Source: Coenobita brevimanus (Eukaryota > Arthropoda > Malacostraca > Decapoda > Coenobitidae). From it: a stretch of 64,000 nucleotides of DNA. The stretch is taken from contig CM064683.1 in assembly GCA_032717465.1 (NCBI GenBank), forward strand, positions 40,382,497 through 40,446,496, in the 5' to 3' direction. Below the pieces are notes generated by a model. The model did no database searches. It saw only the letters and a list, made by a program, of their open reading frames with translations, and was not told the origin of the DNA. Both the position numbers and the translations under genes were made by a program. Position 1 is the stretch's first letter. Every line of letters starts with the position of its first letter. Of this stretch, positions 1-9,639 are shown one piece after another.

Positions 1-234
1 TACGTGGGCGGCTACGGATGATCTCACCCATCCTTACCACTCACGGTTACTTTCGTTGTATTTTAGGCAATTTGGCGTTGCAACGCCTCCTTGCTGGTGT
101 TCACTGTTTTCAGGTGTTTCTATATGTTTTCAGAACTTAATTTTCTTCTGTTACACAAGTGCTTAAAGTTAAATATTCTGTTTATGATTTCATCTTCACT
201 ATTTATTATGGTGGTTAGTACCAACGTATAAATT

Positions 235-349
235 CCCGGGCGGTATTTAGTACCACAATACCAACCTTCGGACGGTAAGTAGTGCAAACCAAAAAAAATA
301 AAGTACCCGGGCGGTATTTAGTGCAATCAAACACTCCCCGGGCGGTATT
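235..349 (+). promoter_or_regulatory. Four imperfect upstream direct repeats with core CCCGGGCGGTATT
   Basis: CCCGGGCGGTATTTAGT occurs at 235-251 and 306-322, CCCGGGCGGTATT at 337-349, and a diverged copy (CGGACGGTAAGTAGT) near 268-282. The units start about 32, 39 and 31 bp apart and end only 8 bp before a TATA box. The regular spacing immediately upstream of a core promoter suggests binding sites for one factor, possibly self-regulation by the downstream DNA-binding-like protein. The repeats are seen; the role is inferred. Confidence 0.6.
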
Positions 350-356
350 CAAAGGT

Positions 357-391
357 TATATAAGGCAGCAGAGAGAATCGGCGGGTCATTC
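357..391 (+). promoter_or_regulatory. TATA box plus arthropod initiator
   Basis: TATATAAG lies at 357-364 and TCATTC, matching the arthropod initiator consensus TCAKTY, at 386-391. The initiator A (388) is 31 bp from the first T of the TATA box, which is the spacing expected for an RNA polymerase II core promoter. It is about 145 bp upstream of the ATG at 534, giving a plausible unspliced leader. No DPE match is seen at +28. Confidence 0.6.
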
Positions 392-440
392 TGAGAGTGA
401 TAAGCGAGTCGTGCTGTACTGCGTGAGAGCAGCGCCACAA

Positions 441-513
441 TATATTACATATTATCACTCTCTTTATTGCATTATATATTATCACTCTCTGTCAAGCCTT
501 GCTGTTAAGGCTT
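441..513 (+). other. Leader with direct repeat and small perfect hairpin
   Basis: In the predicted 5' leader, ATTATCACTCTCT occurs twice (near 448-460 and 478-490). It is followed by a perfect 7-bp hairpin AAGCCTT/AAGGCTT (494-500 and 507-513) with the loop GCTGTT. It sits 20 bp before the ATG at 534. Function unknown; it could be chance, given the short arms. Confidence 0.35.
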
Positions 514-533
514 AAGCTCTGATAACTCCAGCG

Positions 534-1496
534 ATGAAAAAAGAGCATAATTTCGCGGGGAAGGCCAGCTTCAAGGCCTTTCTGGCCCAGCACTACGAGG
601 TCACCCGCTGCCCCACCGATAAAGTACTGCGGGAAAAGCTTTTCTTCCTCTACAAGTGGTACTGCTACGCACACGGCTACGATGTCGCCTCCATCGTCAA
701 CATTGGGCGGCTCCTGAGCAAAAAGGGCGTGAAGGCGGGAGCCAGGGTGGGCGGCCGCGATGGCTTCGGTCAGAAGTACGCCTTCGTTGGGCTGACGCTG
801 TCCTCCTCGATGGAACGAACGCGGCCACAGCCTGCCTCACCCGTGCCACAGCCTGCCTCACCCCTGCCACAGCCTGCCTCACCCCTGCCACAGCCTGCCT
901 CTCCCACTACACCCCAGCCAAAGGCACGGCAGGCTGTTCCGGATGTGGTCAAAAGTCACGAGTTCAAGGGCAAGGGCAGCTTCGTCAAGTTCCTGGGGCA
1001 ACACTACCAGATCACCCGACGCCCCCAGCATAGGGTTCTGCGGGAGGACCTGTTCGCCCACTACCAGCGCTACTGCCACGTGGCCGGCCACCACATCGCC
1101 TCCATCGTCAATATTGGGCGGCTCCTTAGCAGAATGGGCGTGAGGGCGGGAGTCAGGGTGGGCGGCCGCTATGGATACGGCCAGAAGTTCGCCTATGTCG
1201 GGCTGAGGCGACACCCTTCCTCACCCCTGTCACACCCTGCCTCACCCCAGTCAGAGCCACAGCCGCCATACCCTGCCTCACCCCAGCCAGAGCCACAGCC
1301 ACCATACCCTGCCTCACCCCAGTCAGAGCCACAGCCGCCACACCCTGCCTCACCCCAGTCAGAGCCACAGCCTCCACACCCTGCCTCGCCCCTCACACAG
1401 TCAGAAGGGTCATCCAATGGAATGGATCTCCTCCACCGTACGAGTTATATCTATTCGTCCGTACGGAATAGAACTTTTTTCACGTCCCGGCACTGA
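534..1496 (+). CDS. Protein with two winged-helix-like domains and Pro-rich repeats
   Basis: Intronless ORF of 320 codons starting at a true ATG and ending TGA. Residues about 8-85 and 140-222 are a duplicated domain. Each copy contains a conserved FLxQHY segment, a Y-x2-YC helix, then SIVNIGRLLS, a turn with VGGR, and QKxAxVGL at the end. The hydrophobic spacing and the closing aromatic strand resemble winged-helix DNA-binding folds such as the RFX domain or the helix after poxvirus D5/phage primases; this is pattern recognition, not a database match. The two domains are joined by PQPASP repeats (residues about 98-124), and a second tract of 12-residue repeats (about 234-284) precedes a basic tail. 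GC content is clearly higher than the flanks. A TATA/initiator promoter and repeated boxes lie directly upstream, and a foldback repeat follows. It may be a mobile-element or virus-derived gene. No family is assigned. Confidence 0.62.
   Translation: MKKEHNFAGKASFKAFLAQHYEVTRCPTDKVLREKLFFLYKWYCYAHGYDVASIVNIGRLLSKKGVKAGARVGGRDGFGQKYAFVGLTLSSSMERTRPQPASPVPQPASPLPQPASPLPQPASPTTPQPKARQAVPDVVKSHEFKGKGSFVKFLGQHYQITRRPQHRVLREDLFAHYQRYCHVAGHHIASIVNIGRLLSRMGVRAGVRVGGRYGYGQKFAYVGLRRHPSSPLSHPASPQSEPQPPYPASPQPEPQPPYPASPQSEPQPPHPASPQSEPQPPHPASPLTQSEGSSNGMDLLHRTSYIYSSVRNRTFFTSRH
825..905 (+). repeat. 18-bp coding repeat (PQPASP)
   Basis: About four in-frame 18-bp units encode PQPASP with V/L linkers, forming the linker between the two winged-helix-like domains. 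Unit length is a multiple of three, so copy changes would keep the frame. Confidence 0.85.
1235..1385 (+). repeat. 36-bp coding repeat (PASPQSEPQPPY/H)
   Basis: Four tandem 36-bp units begin at 1235, 1271, 1307 and 1343, with a partial fifth. Each encodes a 12-residue Pro/Ser-rich unit. They share the CCTGCCTCACCCC core with the first tract, so both linkers probably expanded from one seed. Confidence 0.85.
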
Positions 1497-1640
1497 ATGA
1501 TTATTTATGACATGATCCTGTTCCGTTCTAGCCCTTTCCTGCCACAGCTTGATTCAAACGAGTCTATTCTCCATTCCACCCACTCCCTGTGGACAGAAAC
1601 ATCCTCTCCGCTCTGAACATAAACCAATTCCACCCTCCCC

Positions 1641-1898
1641 TCTACCATACTGAACATAGCAAACACTCGCCTCTAACACATGGAACATAACAGTGTCTTC
1701 TCTACCACAGTGATGATAGCCACCCCCTCCCTTCTGTATATAGTAATTCTGTATACAGGTAAAGGGGAGGTGGTGGTTATGTTCACTGTGGTATAGAAGA
1801 GACTTGTTATGTTTCATGTGGTAGAGTAATTAATTGCTATGTTCAATATGGTAGTGCTATGGTATGGAGGTCTCTCTTCTACCACCTCCATACCATAG
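1641..1898. repeat. Foldback element (long imperfect inverted repeat plus nested hairpin)
   Basis: 1641-1740 and the reverse complement of 1755-1854 align almost throughout with roughly 80% identity by eye; for example, ACCATACTGAACATAGCAA pairs with the strand complementary to TTGCTATGTTCAATATGGT. Arms are about 95 bp around a short centre. A second, perfect 15-bp hairpin (CTATGGTATGGAGGT, 1857-1871, against 1884-1898; 12-nt loop) adjoins it. Each arm is itself built from about 30-bp units containing ACCACANTGAACATAA. No transposase is seen. It is either a MITE-like foldback or an inverted satellite. Confidence 0.7.
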
Positions 1899-2522
1899 TA
1901 CTTCTTCGCCGGAACACTACCTTGACGTGGTGAAGAAGCTTGTGTATCCCAGTGATCAGTGAAGCTATACTAGTCAGGTGCAACCATACTAGGCAGGTTC
2001 ACTGTTAGGGATCTGACTAAAAGTGTTCCCCTCGCAGTATTTGCTTGAGCCGGTTTCTGCGAGGTACAGGCTCAAACCATCACCTACACCGCTGACCAAT
2101 CCTTCCATACCATGGCCCTAGTACTAAGCACCAAAAGAGCATCTAACCATGATGAAGATCAAACCTGCTCTAGAACAACGGGTGTTAAGAATCTCTGGAG
2201 ACCGAAGGATACGCTTGTTTAAAGTTAAATCTTGGAATGTACAGTCAATCAAAAATGTACCAAGCAGGAGGGGTCCAATGGTATGTGCAATGGTCAATAC
2301 ATTATGCTAAGTCACACAAAAAATAATCTGTTATCATCTGAATAAGCGTGTAATAACAACAGCCACTAACAACTCTCACAACCATGCACTGAAAGTCATC
2401 CACAGCCAGGCAGGTTTAACAGTGATGCTTAAGAACATTTAACAATATTCGGATTTATTTAGTACTCATCGTCCATGGTGTTAGATTTCTTTGTACCAAA
2501 TGCGTACAAATAATAATACAAT
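1899..2522. other. No supported feature
   Basis: Mixed-composition DNA without long ORFs, tandem structure or recognisable repeats; I see nothing to annotate. Confidence 0.5.
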
Positions 2523-2529
2523 GGTAATA

Positions 2530-2570
<41 letters not shown>

Positions 2571-2640
2571 TAACTAATAATAATAATAATAATAACAATA
2601 ATAATAATAATAATAGTAATGATCATAATAATTATAATAG
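2523..2640. repeat. (AAT)n microsatellite, imperfect
   Basis: About 115 bp of AAT/ATA repeats with AAC and AGT interruptions. A weaker AAT/CAT stretch continues to about 2750, including ATC repeats near 2699-2716. Confidence 0.95.
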
Positions 2641-2750
2641 CACCAACTCCAATACTGCTAATAAAAACATCAATAATAATATTATTAATTATAATAGTCA
2701 TCATCATCATCATCATCTAAAAAAGTAATAATAATAATAACAATAATAAC

Positions 2751-3204
2751 AGCAAGAACAAATACATTGCAAAATTGTCCAAGAGCAATTTTGATCAAGA
2801 AGAACTTCCCAGTCATTGCCTACAAGAAGCCGAGCTATAAATTGACCTTGAAGTCACTGTCCCAGATCCTGTACATGTCACCTTAGGTCTTTATAGTCTA
2901 TAAGTCCGTTCAGTTTGGTGACTGTAGCTTTAATCCTTCAGGGAAAGTTACGTGGCATCCGTAATATCCAGAAAAGTCCCAAAGTTTGACACCAGACGAT
3001 CTCATAGAACAATTAAACGACTGAGTCCATACTCCTTTCCGCCATGCGGCCGCCTTAAGGCTATATTGCAGTAAAATTTCAGCTTGCTAGCTTGAGTGGT
3101 TTATGAGATAGCGAGTAATGGCCATTTACTGTTTAAGTGGAAAAAATAATAAGAATACTGACAAAACAACAGAACTTCCCACGGGAATGAGGGAAATTTT
3201 AATC
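2751..3204. other. No supported feature
   Basis: Unique-looking sequence between two AAT arrays. No coding signal or structured repeat recognised. Confidence 0.45.
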
Positions 3205-3251
3205 ATAATAATAATAATAAAATAATAATAATAATTATAATAATAATAGTA

Positions 3252-3289
<38 letters not shown>

Positions 3290-3495
3290 CCATCATCCAA
3301 TCCCACGTTGCCCCACGAGGAGCGTAGGAGCCCGGGGCTAGGCATATTGGTCCTGACATTTAAGTGAAAGTGACCAGCCTCATTCATCCCTGAGTGACAT
3401 TACATGAGCAATAAACCCCAACCACCCCTTGGATATAAACCTTCACCGGCTCAATCCGACTGGAGCGCCGCAATTACCCACTAAACCACCAGGGG
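3205..3495 (-). mobile_element. tRNA-derived SINE with (ATT)n tail
   Basis: On the minus strand an A-box-like TGGTTTAGTGG (3478-3488) is followed 47 nt later by a B-box-like GGTTTATATCC (3431-3441), the geometry of an internal Pol III promoter. The element runs on through a tRNA-unrelated body to about 3292 and ends directly in an (ATT)n tail on that strand (3205-3291). The boxes, spacing and simple-repeat tail are typical of a SINE. The B box is two bases off consensus, so the copy is probably old. Confidence 0.6.
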
Positions 3496-3499
3496 CCAT

Positions 3500-3595
3500 A
3501 ATTTGATTATATGGTTACCACCCCGCGTTGTAAATGGTTTCCTGGTGTACACCAAACCATTCGGCTTGTCAATCAGTGTAGAGTCACCCACAGGC
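3500..3595 (+). repeat. Dispersed repeat, copy 1
   Basis: The segment beginning ATATGGTTACCACC aligns with 32613-32697 over about 85 bp with scattered mismatches (shared blocks GCGTTGTAAATG and TCAGTG). Two distant copies in one window indicate an interspersed repeat; the class is unknown. Confidence 0.65.
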
Positions 3596-3700
3596 AGAAG
3601 GAACAAGAAAGAATGAATGAAAGACAGAAGAGGGAATGTAAAGTCACCCGTAGGCAGGACGACGAAGAAAGAATGAAGTAAAGAAAGAAGAGGAAGGAAG
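3581..3700 (+). repeat. 60-bp tandem duplication
   Basis: Units beginning AGTCACCC at about 3582 and 3642 are imperfect copies of each other, both ending in purine-rich GAAGAAAGAATGAA-type sequence. Confidence 0.7.
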
Positions 3701-3872
3701 GAAAGGAGCGAGGAGAGGAAAGGGCAAACACCCGAGAGCAGCACTAAATCGAGTGAGTGGATGGTGAGCGCCCCCACCTACCACAAATAATAATAATAAT
3801 AATAATATGCCTATGCAGATAAACACTGGGAAAGAAGTGCTACGAAACTCCCAAACTAAGAAAACAATTACA

Positions 3873-3875
<3 letters not shown>

Positions 3876-3961
<86 letters not shown>
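3876..3961. repeat. (TA)n microsatellite, 86 bp
   Basis: Uninterrupted TA dinucleotides followed by a G run. AT-rich DNA continues to about 4255, with AATA repeats at 4220-4252. Confidence 0.97.
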
Positions 3962-3964
<3 letters not shown>

Positions 3965-4401
3965 GGTGGGGGGGAGAGAAAGAAAATAAAATCTAAGTAA
4001 TTACATGAAAAAAATGAATTAAGTAATTGAATAAAAATAATTATCAGTTAAGACAAAAAATAATAAACAAACATAGTCTCTAACCCAAAAATATACAGAT
4101 AAACGAATAATGATAAATAAAAATAAACAGTTTAAACCCTGGCCTTGTCATAAGCCAAATCCGTGACCCGACAAGGCCACAGTTCTAATATTGATAACCT
4201 TCCTGTGTCACTGGACAATATATAAATAAATAAATAAACAAATAAATAAATAATCCTTTTCAGTTTACGCCATGGAATATCGCCTTTTTTTCTGTACAGA
4301 GAGGTGCAAAAGTTAGCCTGATGTCCCACTGCGTCTGTACAGCCAATCAGGGCATGTCCGTCACTTTCCTCCCTGATGCATTATATAAAACAGAAACAGA
4401 T

Positions 4402-4404
<3 letters not shown>

Positions 4405-4486
<82 letters not shown>
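4405..4486. repeat. (GA)n microsatellite, 82 bp
   Basis: Pure GA repeat. Open frames through it on both strands (RE or SL repeats) are products of the repeat. Confidence 0.97.
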
Positions 4487-4487
<1 letters not shown>

Positions 4488-4671
4488 GAAATGTGTGCGA
4501 ACAAGGACGGAGTTACTAGAAGCGGGAGAATCAGGCTCTACCATGGCGTTTCGCTGATTTCTACTAGAGTTTAGCATCTCGTTTCCGCAAAAAAATAGTG
4601 GCTGACCGACGGACAGCCCCTGCTATAAATCGCCACGGAAGAGGTGTTACGAAATCTCTAAAGCCAGCCTG

Positions 4672-4676
<5 letters not shown>

Positions 4677-4734
<58 letters not shown>

Positions 4735-4799
4735 ACCTCCTCCTCTTTAATCATGTCTCACAACTTACCTCATGTACTGTACATATTCCTTTTACATCC

Positions 4800-4833
<34 letters not shown>
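4677..4833. repeat. (CA)n and (CT)n microsatellites
   Basis: (CA)n at 4677-4731 and (CT)n at 4804-4833. The sequence just before (about 4646-4675) resembles dispersed segments near 29190, 30245 and 37612 that share a GAGGTNTYACGAA-like core. Confidence 0.9.
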
Positions 4834-4835
<2 letters not shown>

Positions 4836-5129
4836 CTGCTCATTAACACACACCACCTCTCACGTTTCGCTCAGCTTTCCGTCCGCGTTCCTCTCTAACC
4901 TGGCCTAAAACTGCCATCTCTCCATCTTGCATGTGGAGTTGGAACGATAGATTAACACCAGAATACGATGCTAGTCACGAAGAAGTACATGGAAAGGATG
5001 CAAAACCATAGTAACTTTTTCTTCTGATAGACCAAGTCAAATAAGCTGCAACGGGATGAAAATCTAGGTCAAATTAAGGTGAAAGGACTAAAGATACTAA
5101 GCTTGTGTGGTAGTGCTGTGCCTCCCTAC

Positions 5130-5226
5130 CTCACACTCCCCTGCCTCACCTTGCCCTCTCTAACCCTGCCCCTGCCTCACCCTGCCTCAGCCTCACCTTT
5201 CCCCTGCCTCATCCTGCCTCAATTAT
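5130..5226 (+). repeat. Degenerate CCTGCCTCAC repeat
   Basis: Irregular repeats of CCCTGCCTCACC-type units, close in sequence to the Pro-rich coding repeats at 825-1385 but with no open frame of interest here. Confidence 0.6.
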
Positions 5227-5276
5227 GCACTCCCAGTCTAATACCTGAGCTTGAGCTTGGTATTTAGAGGAACTTG

Positions 5277-5280
<4 letters not shown>

Positions 5281-5346
<66 letters not shown>

Positions 5347-5460
5347 CTTGACTTCCTACACAACGCTGTTTCCATCCGCACACGCCCAGTCTCTTACACA
5401 CACATACAGGTATTCACACACACACACACACACAGACACACACACACACACGCACACAGC
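5281..5460. repeat. (CT)n then (CA)n microsatellites
   Basis: (CT)n at 5281-5343 and an interrupted (CA)n at 5415-5459, separated by 70 bp of ordinary sequence. Confidence 0.95.
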
Positions 5461-5596
5461 TTCTCCATACAATTTTCTTCTCATTAAAAACCAGTTAAAG
5501 GTCACACCACCTTTAATTTGTACGGAGGACACCTGTAATTTGGTATATGGGTATTTTTTTTATTTAATTTGTTTTTCCTTCCTCTCCTCATCTTCT

Positions 5597-5599
5597 ATA

Positions 5600-5654
<55 letters not shown>
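5597..5654. repeat. (AAT)n microsatellite
   Basis: About 19 AAT units, 45 bp before the 28-bp minisatellite. Confidence 0.96.
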
Positions 5655-5698
5655 CGATGGCCAAATCCAGGGGGCTTACGCGATGTACCTTAGCGAGA

Positions 5699-6681
5699 TC
5701 AGACCCAACACCAGACGCAAGACCGGACCCAACTCCACCCAGACGCGAGACCACACCCAACACCACCCAGACGCGAGATCAGACCCAACACCACCCACAC
5801 GCGAGACCACACCCAACACCACCCACACGCGAGACCACACCCAACACCACCCACACGCGAGATCAGACCCAACACCACCCACACGCGAGACCACACCCAA
5901 CACCACCCACACGCGAGATCAGACCCAACACCACCCACACGCGAGACCACACCCAACACCACCCACACGCGAGACAGGACCCAACACTACCCACACGCGA
6001 GACAGGACCCAACACCACCCACACGCGAGACAGGACCCAACACCACCCACACGCGAGACAGGACCCAACACCACCCACACGCGAGACAGGACCCAACACC
6101 ACCCACACGCGAGACAGGACCCAACACCACCCACACGCGAGACAGGACTCAACACCACCCACACGCGAGACAGGACCCAACACCACCCACACGCGAGACA
6201 GGACCCAACACCACCCACACGCGAGACAGGACCCAACACCACCCACACGCGAGGCAGGACCCAACACCACCCACACGCGAGGCAGGACCCAACACCACCC
6301 ACACGCGAGACAGGACCCAACACCACCCACACGCGAGACAGGACCCAACACCACCCACACGCGAGACAGGACCCAACACCACCCACACGCAAGACAGGAC
6401 CCAACACCACCCACACGCGAGACAGGACCCAACACCACCCACACGCGAGGCAGGACCCAACACCACCCACACGCGAGGCATGACCCAACACCACCCACAC
6501 GCGAGACAGGACTCAACACCACCCACACGCGAGGCAGGACCCAACACCACCCACACGCGAGGCAGGACCCAACACCACCCACACGCGAGGCAGGACCCAA
6601 CACCACCAACACGCGAGACAGGACCCAACACCACCCACACGCGAGGCAGGACCCAACACCACCCACACGCGAGACAGGACC
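5699..6681 (+). repeat. 28-bp minisatellite, about 35 copies
   Basis: Head-to-tail 28-bp units built around CCCAACACCACCCACACGCG followed by an eight-base variable end. The variable tetramer divides the array. Units 1-10 alternate TCAG and CCAC types and include two diverged members; nearly all later units are CAGG types, with a GAGGCAGG sub-variant scattered in the last two thirds. 28 is not a multiple of three, so each frame reads a 28-residue super-repeat, which explains overlapping open frames of up to 479 codons on both strands. No start context, promoter or non-repeat domain supports coding. Confidence 0.95.
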
Positions 6682-6784
6682 CAATCTTCAAAATATTATT
6701 AAGGAATTTTTACGTGGGGTATGGGATGTTTTTATGGATGTTTACCGTATCTCTAAGAAGCCTTCACGCGCTGGCACTAATATA

Positions 6785-6945
6785 TGAATGAGCAGTGGAA
6801 ATAATGAATATAAAACTGAAGAGATAATGAATGAATGCAGAGATAATGAATAAATGTGGAAATAATAAATAAAACTGTGAATAGATATTGAATGAATGCA
6901 GCGATAATGAATAAATGCGGAACTAGCGAATAAAGCTGTGTAGAC
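6785..6945 (+). repeat. Degenerate tandem repeat (GATAATGAATGAATGCAG-like)
   Basis: Several imperfect units of about 19-60 bp built on ATAATGAATRAATGNRG follow each other from about 6800 to 6930. Confidence 0.65.
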
Positions 6946-7006
6946 TAGCAGGAAAGAGATGACAAATTCCTTCACCTGTTTCAAGAATTTAACAGGTAAT
7001 GCCGGA

Positions 7007-7008
<2 letters not shown>

Positions 7009-7057
<49 letters not shown>

Positions 7058-8014
7058 CTTGACTTAGAAATTACTTTTAGCTTGTCTTACCCCTCCCTTG
7101 CCCCTTTCTCCCCACTTCCCGCCACTTCTAACTGCTTTCGCTTCCTCTTCCTCCTCTTCCTTATCCTCTTATCAGTCTCCCACTCGTCTCTTTCTACCAC
7201 TTTTCGCGTGTTCTCACTTCCTACCCTCCTCCACTTTCACCTTTCTCTAAATCTTCTCTTCTTGTTTTCATCTTTTTTTCATGCCTGACTCTTTCTTCCA
7301 TCATCCAAGTTCCTCCTCCTCCTCCTCCTTCTTCTTCTTCGTCTTCTTCTTCTTCTTCTTTAATTCTTCTTCCTTCTCTTTCTTTATTCCTACTTCTTCT
7401 TTTAGGTTATTCATCCTTCCTTTTTTACCTTCTTCCCTCCTCCCTCTCTCACTCCTCTCCCTGTCTTCTTTTTCTTCCCTTCTTTCCTGTTTTTCTTCCT
7501 CTTCCTTCATCCCTCCCTGCCTCCCTCCCTCCTCCTCTCCTTGTCTCCTGTTTTCCTTCCTCCCATCCAGGTAGATCCCTTCCAGCCAGGCCATTTACCA
7601 TCTTCCTCCATCCTTCTCCTCTCTTCCTCCCTCCTCCATCCTTCTCCTCTCTTCCTCCCTCCTCCATCCTTCTCCTCTCTTCCTCCCTCCTCCATCCTTT
7701 TCCTCTCTTCCTTCCTCCATCCCTCTCCTCTCTCCTTCCTTCCTCCATCTCTCCCCTCGTTCCCTTTTTTCTGTATCTCTCCTTTACTTTCACTCTTCAC
7801 CTTTCTTTCCTTCCTCTCTCTATTTTTTTTCTCTCTCTCTCCTTCCTTCCTTCCTCTGCCTTCTTTCTGTCTTTTCTTTCATCATTACCTCCCCTCTTCT
7901 CTCCTTCTCATTCCTTCCTCCACGTATTTTTCTCCTCCCTCCTCTCCTTCAATTCTCTCTCTCCCATCATCACATCTCTCTCCCTCTTTCTCTCTCTCTC
8001 TCTCTCTCTCTAAC
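7009..8014. repeat. One-kilobase polypyrimidine block
   Basis: The plus strand is overwhelmingly C/T from the (CT)n at 7009-7055 to the (CT)n ending near 8012. Lys/Glu/Arg- or Ser/Leu/Pro-rich open frames across it are compositional artefacts. The strand asymmetry could favour triplex (H-DNA) structure. Confidence 0.85.
7603..7745 (+). repeat. 28-bp pyrimidine tandem repeat, about 5 units
   Basis: Units containing CCATCCTTCTCCTCTCTTCC recur at 28-bp spacing, the last two degraded. Same unit length as the array at 5.7 kb but unrelated in sequence. Confidence 0.8.
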
Positions 8015-8092
8015 CTTCATACGTTTTCCTTCAGCTTCACACATCCTCTGTCTGAAGGGGTAAGACAAATTCCCTTACCCCCATGAACTAAG

Positions 8093-8352
8093 GACATCTA
8101 TTTTATCATTATGTATTTATTTATTTGTTATTTATTTACTGTTATCGATTTTATTGATTAATTTCTTATCTGTTCTGTTAATTCATTGATTTACTATCTA
8201 TTTTATTTCTCTATTGTATTTATTTATGTATTTTATCTATTATATTCACTTTTATCTATTCCATAAAATCAATATTTACTCTATATTTTATTTCTCTTGT
8301 ATTTATTTATATATTCTATTTATCTATTTTATTTACTTATTTATCTATTCAG
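8093..8352. repeat. AT-rich TTTATTTAT/CTAT low-complexity region
   Basis: About 260 bp of TATTTATTTAT and TTTATCTATT motifs with no constant period. Confidence 0.8.
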
Positions 8353-8507
8353 GTTATTCTTGGTTTAATTTTGCTGAAGAAATACTATATCAACATGGGT
8401 CCAAATCTCAACCGTTCCAGAGTTACCATTACTGAAGGCCTTATGGGTGAAAATGGCCTGCCGCATTAGCCCAAAAAGGCATAAGTAATTCTAGCCCCAT
8501 GGCGGGT

Positions 8508-8667
8508 GAGAATTAGGCCCAAGTTTATATAGCTGAGAATTAGACCAAGGTTTATATAGCTGAGAATTAGACCCAAGTTTATATAGCTGAGAATTAGACC
8601 CAAGTTTATATAGCTGAGAATTGGATCCATGTTTATATAGCTGAGAATTAGACCCAAGTTTATACAT
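8508..8667. repeat. 27-bp minisatellite, 6 copies
   Basis: Six units of GAGAATTAGACCCAAGTTTA plus TATAGCT start at 8508 and repeat every 27 bp. Two carry substitutions, and the last is truncated. Because 27 is a multiple of three, the minus strand reads a 9-residue repeat, but there is no gene context. Confidence 0.93.
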
Positions 8668-8724
8668 CAATTCTTACTCAAATTAACCCCACAAATAATC
8701 AAGAAGTAAAATAAAAAATCTCGC

Positions 8725-8787
8725 TTTACGAATGAAAAAAAAAAAAAAAAGGGTTAGGAAAGGCGCCTCGTAGTGAAGGGGTTAATT
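8725..8787 (-). repeat. Dispersed AACCCCTTCA repeat, minus-strand fragment
   Basis: On the minus strand TTAACCCCTTCACTACGAGG begins at 8786 and runs into a poly(T) tract (A-run at 8730-8747 on the plus strand). It shares its opening with copies at 17.9, 28.5, 33.8 and 42.2 kb. Confidence 0.55.
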
Positions 8788-8799
8788 TTTTTGTTTTTA

Positions 8800-9229
8800 C
8801 CTCCCCTTGTTTTCTTCCCGTTTTTCTTGTCCTTAGCCTCACTGATGCTTTCCTCCACTTAGTCTTTCCTCCATGCTTCTCTCCTGTCCTCCTTCCTTTT
8901 TTTCCGCCGTGTCTCCATCCTTCCCTCTTTCCGTCTTCTCTCTTTCTCAGTGCCTTCCTTCTTATCTCCAGTGCTCTCTCTCTCCCTCCCTCCCTCCATA
9001 TCCTCCTTTCCTCCCTCTCTACCTCTGTGTTTCCCTTCTTACCTCCTGGGTTCTCCCCATCCCTCTCCTTTTCTCTCCCTCTATGCCTCCCTTCTTACCT
9101 CCAGGGCTCTCTCCCTTCGTCTCTCCCTCTCCCCATGCCATTTTTCCTTCCTCACCGCCTCCACTTGCTACCCAACCCGTCCCCCTTCTCCACAGCCCTC
9201 TTTCTATGCCAATTTCCTTCTCCCCCCCT

Positions 9230-9274
<45 letters not shown>

Positions 9275-9590
9275 TCTCACTCTCTCTCTCAATTTCCTTC
9301 CTTGTGCACCTTTCCTTCCTGCTTCTCACTACCCCATCTCTCCCTTTCCTTCGACTTCCCTTCTTTCCTCTCTTTTCCCTCCACTTAAATCTTTCCCTCC
9401 CTTTACCTACATTAAATCCCTCCCTTCCTCCATTTAATCTCTCCATTCCTCCCCTAAAATCTCTCCCCCCTCCGCGCCTCCTTACATAAATCACCCGAAA
9501 TCCTCGTCACGAACCAGGCTTATGCAAAAACAGCTACACTCATAGTTTTTACACCTTCCTACTTATGTCAGCATCCTCTCTCTCTCTCTC

Positions 9591-9639
<49 letters not shown>

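Noticed and set aside
274..280. GGTAAGT splice-donor-like motif upstream of the first gene
   Set aside because: Lies before the TATA box and inside one of the upstream repeat units, so it would not be transcribed from that promoter.
1451..1477. Hairpin followed by T run resembling a bacterial terminator after the first gene
   Set aside because: Short CTATTC/GAATAG stem with six T in an evidently eukaryotic genome; no role claimed.
5348..6787. 479-codon open frame with THTRD/PTPPTRE repeats, and comparable frames on both strands
   Set aside because: It is a 28-bp minisatellite with no stop in any phase; frames on both strands are equally open, with no promoter or non-repeat domain.
7541..8086. 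181-codon Ser/Leu/Pro-rich frame
   Set aside because: Produced by the polypyrimidine block; similar frames exist at 8873-9489 and 30680-31072.
8508..8667. CRISPR-like or protein repeat array
   Set aside because: Units are directly tandem without spacers; it is a 27-bp minisatellite in a eukaryotic context.
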